Assembly (NCBI GenBank): GCA_023954015.1
Contig: JAMLIS010000005.1
Coordinates: 62,001 to 126,000, forward strand
DNA length: 64,000 bases
Origin: Burkholderiaceae bacterium
GTDB lineage: Bacteria; Pseudomonadota; Gammaproteobacteria; Burkholderiales; Burkholderiaceae_E
Reading direction: 5' to 3'
Part shown: positions 59,802-64,000 of the stretch, piece after piece
Layout: each line of letters starts with the position of its first letter
Numbering within the stretch: the first letter of the stretch is position 1
Position numbers and translations under genes: made by a program
Notes under the pieces: generated by a model
Databases searched by the model: none
Told to the model about the DNA's origin: nothing
The model's input: the letters and a program-made list of their open reading frames with translations, nothing else

Positions 59802-60989
59802 TCAGACCACGGGCTCGGCCAACGTCTCGCCGTAGCGAACCACGCGATTGCGCCCCTCGGTCTTCGCGCGGTACACGCAATCGTCGGCGCGCATCAGGCC
59901 GCGCTCGAGCGAATCGGCATCGACGATCGGCACCGCGCCCACGCTCGCGGTGAGCGCGATCGTGACCTGTCCGACGCGCAGCGGCGAGTCCTGCAGCGAC
60001 TTGCGCACTGCGTCGATCGCGCGCCGTGCCTCGTCGTGGTCCCGTGTCGAGATCAGCGCGCAGAACTCCTCGCCGCCGTAGCGCGACAGCAGGCCGATGC
60101 CGCGCAGCGACGCGTGCAGTACGCGCGCAGCGTGGCGCAGGGCGCGATCGCCGACGCTGTGGCCGAAGCGGTCGTTCACCGACTTGAAGTGGTCGAGGTC
60201 GATCATCAGCAGGTGGTGCACGCTGCGGCCACCCGGCGGCCGGGAGAGCCGGCCGCGCGCGAGCTCGAAGAAGTGCCCGCGCGTGTGCAGTCCGGTCAGT
60301 TCGTCGGTGGTCGCGCGTACCCGCAACTCGCCGGTGATCCGCGCGTGAAGGATCGTCTGCACGATCAGGACCAGGACGATCGGCATCAAGGCGAAGAGCA
60401 GCACGAACAGAACCTGCGCGCTTCCCGGGGCGGTGGCGCCGCCGGCCGGCGAGCCGCCCAGCAGCGCGACGGTTCCCCGCAACAGGTGCGCGGCCCCGTA
60501 GACTCCGAAGGCGACGCCGAGCGTGCGCACGTGCCGCTGCCGTGTCCAGGCCGGCGTTCGCACCAGCAGCACGACGACGGCCAGGCCGTAGGCGCCGTGC
60601 ACGACCGAGAAGGCGAGCACGCGCACCAGCATGTCGTCGGCGCGTTCGCCGAGTGCGATCCACAGCCCGCTCAGGGCGAGCAGCTGCAGCGCGAGAAGCC
60701 AGTCGGGCGGGTCGCGATCGAAGGCGCGCAACGTCGCGTCGGCCGACAACGCGATGCCGACGCAGGCGAGCAGGTTCGGCGCGACGTGCGCGAGCGGCGT
60801 CGCGAAATCGTCGCGCAGCGCGTACATCAGCAGCGCCGCGCTCAGCACCGCCATCGACAGCGCGTATCGGCGCAGCGCGTCGCCCGCGCACGGATGCATC
60901 GGCCGCAGCGCGACGAAGGTCGCGCAGCCGAGCGCTGCCGTGCACGATGCGACGAGATAGATCGTCCGGAGATCGAATTGTCCAGCCAT
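59802..60989 (-). CDS. Membrane-bound GGDEF-domain diguanylate cyclase
   Basis: Predicted 395 residues from the ATG at 60989. About six transmembrane helices (for example AALGCATFVALRP, VLAFSVVHGAYGLAVVVLL, VLFVLLFALMPIVLVLIV) precede a GGDEF domain with DELTGLHTRGHFFEL, LMIDLDHFKSVNDRFGH and the active RYGGEEF. It makes cyclic di-GMP from GTP. The RxxD inhibitory site normally five residues before GGEEF is missing (LRGIGLLSRYGGEEF), so product inhibition is unlikely. The sensor is MHYT-like or 7TM-like without a named family. Not obviously linked to the catabolic genes beside it. Confidence 0.88.
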   Translation of the reverse strand: MAGQFDLRTIYLVASCTAALGCATFVALRPMHPCAGDALRRYALSMAVLSAALLMYALRDDFATPLAHVAPNLLACVGIALSADATLRAFDRDPPDWLLALQLLALSGLWIALGERADDMLVRVLAFSVVHGAYGLAVVVLLVRTPAWTRQRHVRTLGVAFGVYGAAHLLRGTVALLGGSPAGGATAPGSAQVLFVLLFALMPIVLVLIVQTILHARITGELRVRATTDELTGLHTRGHFFELARGRLSRPPGGRSVHHLLMIDLDHFKSVNDRFGHSVGDRALRHAARVLHASLRGIGLLSRYGGEEFCALISTRDHDEARRAIDAVRKSLQDSPLRVGQVTIALTASVGAVPIVDADSLERGLMRADDCVYRAKTEGRNRVVRYGETLAEPVV

Positions 60990-61147
60990 CGCAGCGAGTA
61001 TCGCCGCCGGCGAGCAGTCGTGCGGGTTCCGGTTCCGACGGGCGGGCCTGCACGCCGGAGGAGTGCCCGCGGCGCGTCGGCGGCTGTCGGGTGTTAGCAT
61101 CGAAGCGGCTCTGCGAAGGCTCCTCCGCCCTGCGAAGGCTTCCCGAC

Positions 61148-61750
61148 ATGGAAACGACCGTTTACGCCTTCGAAGGCGTCGTGCCGGTGATCGACCCGCT
61201 GGCTTACGTGCACCCGAGCGCCGTGCTGATCGGCGACGTCATCGTCGGCCCGGGCTGCTACGTCGGACCGGGCGCGGTGCTGCGCGGTGACTTCGGTCGC
61301 ATCGTCATGCAGCCGAACGCGAACCTGCAGGACAACTGCGTCGTGCACTCGGCGCCGGACTTCGAATGCGTGCTCGAGGAGGAGGCGCACGTCGGCCACG
61401 GCGCGGTGATCCATTGCGCGCGCATCGGACGCGACGCGCTCGTCGGAATCCAGGCGGTGGTGATGGACACGGCCGTGGTCGGCGAGCAGGCGGTCGTCGC
61501 GGCGATGTCCTTCGTGAAGGTGGCCGACGTCGTGCCGCCGCGCGTGCTCGTCGCCGGCGTGCCGGCGCGCGTGCGGCGCGCGTTGAGCGACGACGACATC
61601 GCGTGGAAGCGGCGCGGGACCTCGTTCTACATCGAGCTGGCTCGGCGCGCGCTGGCCGGCGGGATCGTCGCTGCGAAGCCGCTCGAGCGGGCCGAGGAGG
61701 GCCGCGCACGGGTGGACTGGGAATTCGTCAGCGTGCGGCCGCGGGCCTGA
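61148..61750 (+). CDS. paaY: PaaY: hexapeptide-repeat thioesterase / gamma-carbonic anhydrase family
   Basis: Predicted 200 residues. Left-handed beta-helix hexapeptides run through VHPSAVLIGDVIVGPGCYVG, RGDFGRIVMQ, GHGAVIHCARIGRDALVGI and AVVGEQAVV. Three metal-ligand His residues are in place (VVHSAP, HVGHGAVIH). The closing SFYIELARRAL helix matches PaaY, which hydrolyses dead-end thioesters in phenylacetate catabolism. The rest of a paa cluster is not seen, though a PaaK-like ligase is 4 kb upstream. Its 3' end overlaps the convergent metallo-hydrolase by 23 bp. Confidence 0.86.
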   Translation: METTVYAFEGVVPVIDPLAYVHPSAVLIGDVIVGPGCYVGPGAVLRGDFGRIVMQPNANLQDNCVVHSAPDFECVLEEEAHVGHGAVIHCARIGRDALVGIQAVVMDTAVVGEQAVVAAMSFVKVADVVPPRVLVAGVPARVRRALSDDDIAWKRRGTSFYIELARRALAGGIVAAKPLERAEEGRARVDWEFVSVRPRA

Positions 61751-62681
61751 GCTTCACGGCACCCTCCACCGCGGCGTCGACCAGCGCGCTTCCTTCCCGG
61801 CGCAGCAGCCCCTGCTCGACGAGCGAGTCGGCCGCCCACTTCAGCGCCCGGTCGTAGTCCATTCCGATCTGCGCGGCCGCCTGGCGCATCACGACTGCGT
61901 CGCGCGCCCTTTCGTGCAGCGCTCGCTCGTCGATACGCTCGACGTCGAGCAGCAGGAACTTCACGAGCACCTTCAATGCGTGCCGCGCGTGGCGGCGCGG
62001 GTCGCTGCGCATCGCCTCGAGCTTCGCGCGCGCGCGGGCGAGCGCCGCCTCGACGTCGCCGAACATCCGCCCATGCCCCGGCAGCACGCGTTCCACGCGC
62101 AGCCGCCCGATGAGGTCGAGGACGGCGTGCTGCTCGTCGAAGCCCGATTCGCCTTCGATTTCCGGGAAGATGATGCCGAAGCCGTTCTCCCACAGCGCGT
62201 CGGCCGAGATCAGCAGCCGCTCGCGCTCGCAGTGAAAGACCAGGCTCTTCGGATCGTGGCCGGGCGCGGCATGCACGTCCCAGTCGAGGCCGCCGAGGCG
62301 CAGCGTGTCGCCGGGACGCAGCGCGGCGTCGTGGGCGAAGCGCGGGCAATGCTGGCCGGTGGCCGCGAAGCTCAGGCGCGTCTCGTCCCACGCGCCGACC
62401 TCTGCGGCGCTCGCGTGCGGGATCGTGATCGCGCAGCCGAAGGCGTCGACGAGCGCACGGTTGCCGCCGCAGTGATCCGAGTGCAGATGCGTGTTCACTA
62501 CGCGCGCGAGCCGCGCACCCGTGCCGCCGAGCGCATGCCGGAGCAGTTCGACGGTGAGCGCCGCGTGCTTCGCGTATCCGGTGTCGACGACCGTGGCCTC
62601 GTCACCGTCGAGGCCGACGATCTGGTTCGACGACAGCCAGTCGCGCTCGACGAAGCGCAGCGAAGCGGGCAGCGGTTTCAT
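61728..62681 (-). CDS. Metallo-beta-lactamase-fold hydrolase
   Basis: Predicted 317 residues. The zinc site THLHSDHCGGN is followed by further ligand His/Asp residues (APGHDPKSLVFH, LISADALWENGFG, LPGHGRMF). A C-terminal winged-helix-like part (KWAADSLVEQGLLRREG) suggests the longer MBL-fold hydrolase group near acyl-CoA pathway genes. It probably acts as a thioesterase or lactonase. It starts 53 bp after the HMG-CoA lyase gene on the same strand and could share its transcript. Confidence 0.85.
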   Translation of the reverse strand: MKPLPASLRFVERDWLSSNQIVGLDGDEATVVDTGYAKHAALTVELLRHALGGTGARLARVVNTHLHSDHCGGNRALVDAFGCAITIPHASAAEVGAWDETRLSFAATGQHCPRFAHDAALRPGDTLRLGGLDWDVHAAPGHDPKSLVFHCERERLLISADALWENGFGIIFPEIEGESGFDEQHAVLDLIGRLRVERVLPGHGRMFGDVEAALARARAKLEAMRSDPRRHARHALKVLVKFLLLDVERIDERALHERARDAVVMRQAAAQIGMDYDRALKWAADSLVEQGLLRREGSALVDAAVEGAVKLRPAAAR

Positions 62682-62733
62682 GCGCCGCGGTGCGATTCGC
62701 TCGCGGACGGCGACGGCGCCGCGAAGCTTTCGC

Positions 62734-63660
62734 TCACGCCGCCGCCTCGGCCTTCGCCCGCCTGCGCGCGGCGATCGCGTTGCCGGCGCGCGAGGCGCTC
62801 GCGCGATTCAGTTGCCTGGAGATCCACTGCCCGGTGTCGACCAGCGCGTCGAGGTCGAGCCCGGTTTCGATGCCCAGTCCGTGCAGCAGGTAGACGACGT
62901 CCTCGGTGGCGACGTTGCCGGTGGCGCCCTTCGCGTACGGGCAGCCCCCGAGCCCGGCGATCGACGAGTCGAAGCGGTAGATGCCCGACTGCAGGCTGGC
63001 CAGCACGTTGGCCACGGCCTGGCCGTAGGTGTCGTGGAAATGTCCCGAGATCCGGTCGGCCGGGATCTCGCGCGTGACCGCCTCGAACACGCGCTGCACC
63101 TGCGCGGCGGTGCCCACGCCGATCGTGTCGGCGATGCCGATCTCGTCGCAGCCCAGGTCGCGCATGCGTGCGGCCACGTCGACGACGTCGGCGACCGGCA
63201 CCTCCCCCTGGTACGGACAGCCGAAGGCGACCGAGACGGCCGCGCGCAGGCGGATGCCGTTCTCGCGCGCCGCAGCGGCGACCGGGGCGAAACGCTCGAT
63301 GCTCTCGGCGATCGAGCAGTTGATGTTGCGCATCGAAAACGCTTCGCTCGCCGAACCGAAGATGACGACCTCGTCGGCGCCGGCGGCCAGCGCCGCATCG
63401 AAGCCCTTGCGGTTCGGCGTGAGCACCGAGACGCGCACGCGGGGGCGGCGGCCGATCGCGGCCATGACGTCGGCTGCGTCGGCCATCTGCGGGACCCACT
63501 TCGGCGAGACGAACGAGGTTGCCTCGAGCTGGCGAACGCCCGCGCCGATCAGGCGCTCGCACAACTCGATCTTCGTGTCCGTGGAGACCGGCTGCGCTTC
63601 GTTCTGCAGCCCGTCGCGCGGGCCCACTTCGGTGACGTAGACGCGTTGCGGAAGCTTCAT
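62734..63660 (-). CDS. Hydroxymethylglutaryl-CoA lyase
   Basis: Predicted 308 residues, normal length. EVGPRDGLQNE, FVSPKWVPQMADA, FGCPYQGEV, HFHDTYGQA and the HMGL signature GLGGCPYAKGATGNVATED are complete, including the metal-binding His pair and the catalytic Cys. It splits HMG-CoA into acetoacetate and acetyl-CoA, the last step of leucine degradation. The carboxylase fragment upstream fits a liu-type operon: methylcrotonyl-CoA carboxylase, then HMG-CoA lyase. The 3' tail is Ala/Arg-rich (NAIAARRRAKAEAAA). Confidence 0.94.
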   Translation of the reverse strand: MKLPQRVYVTEVGPRDGLQNEAQPVSTDTKIELCERLIGAGVRQLEATSFVSPKWVPQMADAADVMAAIGRRPRVRVSVLTPNRKGFDAALAAGADEVVIFGSASEAFSMRNINCSIAESIERFAPVAAAARENGIRLRAAVSVAFGCPYQGEVPVADVVDVAARMRDLGCDEIGIADTIGVGTAAQVQRVFEAVTREIPADRISGHFHDTYGQAVANVLASLQSGIYRFDSSIAGLGGCPYAKGATGNVATEDVVYLLHGLGIETGLDLDALVDTGQWISRQLNRASASRAGNAIAARRRAKAEAAA

Positions 63661-63741
63661 GGGTCGTTCACCGTGTTCCGTGCCATCGATGCGATGGTGC
63701 CAGAACCGGCGGCAAGGGGCGGCGAGACGCGCATTCGCCGG

Positions 63742-64000
63742 TCATTGCGCCGCGAACTCGACGAGCTGCGCGCCCTCGGCCACCTGGTCGCCGACGCCGA
63801 AGCGGATCGAGGCGACGCGGCCCGCCGACGGCGCGCTGATCGTGTGCTCCATCTTCATCGCCTCGATGACGAGCAGCGGCTGCCCGCGCTCGACCGTGGC
63901 GCCGGCCTCGACGAACAGCGCGATCACCTTGCCGGGCATCGGCGCGAGCAGCGCGGAGTCGTCTTCGCGCTCGCCCACGTTGGCGAGCGCGGGCGTGTAG
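63742..64000 (-). CDS. Biotin-dependent acyl-CoA carboxylase alpha subunit, C-terminal part (5' end outside)
   Basis: The frame is open to the right edge; about 86 C-terminal residues remain. PAPLL-type start is absent but LLAPMPGKVIALF, the biotinylation site VIEAMKMEHTISAP and the closing GDQVAEGAQLVEF make up a biotin carboxyl carrier domain. YTPALANVG at the edge reads as the linker from the preceding domain. With HMG-CoA lyase 81 bp downstream, methylcrotonyl-CoA carboxylase alpha (leucine degradation) is the likely identity, but propionyl- or geranyl-CoA carboxylase cannot be excluded. Confidence 0.86.
   Translation of the reverse strand, partial: YTPALANVGEREDDSALLAPMPGKVIALFVEAGATVERGQPLLVIEAMKMEHTISAPSAGRVASIRFGVGDQVAEGAQLVEFAAQ

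Overview
This 64 kb window is a very GC-rich chromosomal stretch from a Betaproteobacterium, most likely Burkholderiales. No rRNA gene is present, so this rests on gene content: CpxAR with a Spy/CpxP protein, the PdsSR two-component pair, DUF3309 and BON proteins next to ClsB, and Liv-type acyl/aromatic uptake operons. Genes are tightly packed, with many 1-4 bp stop/start overlaps (GTGA, ATGA). I see no tRNA, rRNA, CRISPR array, prophage or transposase.

Layout. (1) 1-3.0 kb: end of a terminal-oxidase locus with two membrane-anchored monohaem cytochromes c, an NsrR-like Rrf2 regulator, a SCO copper chaperone and a membrane protein. (2) 3.0-7.4 kb: cysteine synthase, a UvrD-type helicase and an MFS carrier. 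(3) 7.4-10.2 kb: CpxAR-like envelope stress system diverging from a CpxP/Spy-like protein, with a CpxR-box-like site between them. (4) 10.2-12.5 kb: a YecA/SEC-C protein, then a repeat-rich gap and a 53-residue membrane protein. (5) 12.5-19.4 kb: PdsR/PdsS, whose kinase carries two repeat expansions, then a QseBC-like pair and a DegP protease. (6) 19.4-20.6 kb: a gene-free block of inverted-repeat, MITE-like modules. (7) 20.6-25.3 kb: the PrkA/YeaH/SpoVR stationary-phase trio. (8) 25.5-28.2 kb: EttA and a DUF2272 protein.

(9) 28.3-32.0 kb: a complete fixABCX operon (electron-bifurcating flavoprotein complex) preceded by a perfect FNR box. (10) 32.0-37.6 kb: an SH3 protein, the SrkA kinase, and a MoxR/DUF58/VWA module with a membrane-anchored HtrA-like protease upstream. 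(11) 37.9-41.0 kb: small proteins and ergothioneine genes egtB-egtD. (12) 41.2-48.7 kb: one long forward run with a BON protein, a proline-rich peptide, an endonuclease/phosphatase-fold protein, cardiolipin synthase B, a UPF0104 membrane protein, an iron-permease-like protein, threonine ammonia-lyase, 3-hydroxybutyryl-CoA dehydrogenase and a TPMT-like methyltransferase.

(13) 48.75-59.7 kb: a Crp/Fnr regulator diverging from an uptake-and-activation operon. The operon holds a complete Liv-type ABC transporter, a long-chain-type acyl-CoA synthetase, a PaaK-like ligase, a crotonase with altered active-site residues and a DECR-type 2,4-dienoyl-CoA reductase. It looks like import, CoA activation and beta-oxidation-like processing of an organic acid whose identity I cannot read from sequence. 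(14) 59.8-64 kb: a diguanylate cyclase, PaaY, a metallo-beta-lactamase-fold hydrolase, HMG-CoA lyase and the 3' end of a biotin-dependent acyl-CoA carboxylase, together suggesting leucine/acyl-CoA catabolism. Electrons from such acyl-CoA pathways could feed the ETF-type proteins of the fix operon; this link is inference.

The most noteworthy items are the IR-bounded elements at 19.4-20.5 kb, the PdsS kinase with a repeat inserted in its dimerisation hairpin, the FNR-box-controlled fixABCX operon without nif genes in view, the operator-like palindrome in front of the uptake operon, and a recurring TANNNT-N6-ATG arrangement that suggests leaderless transcripts.
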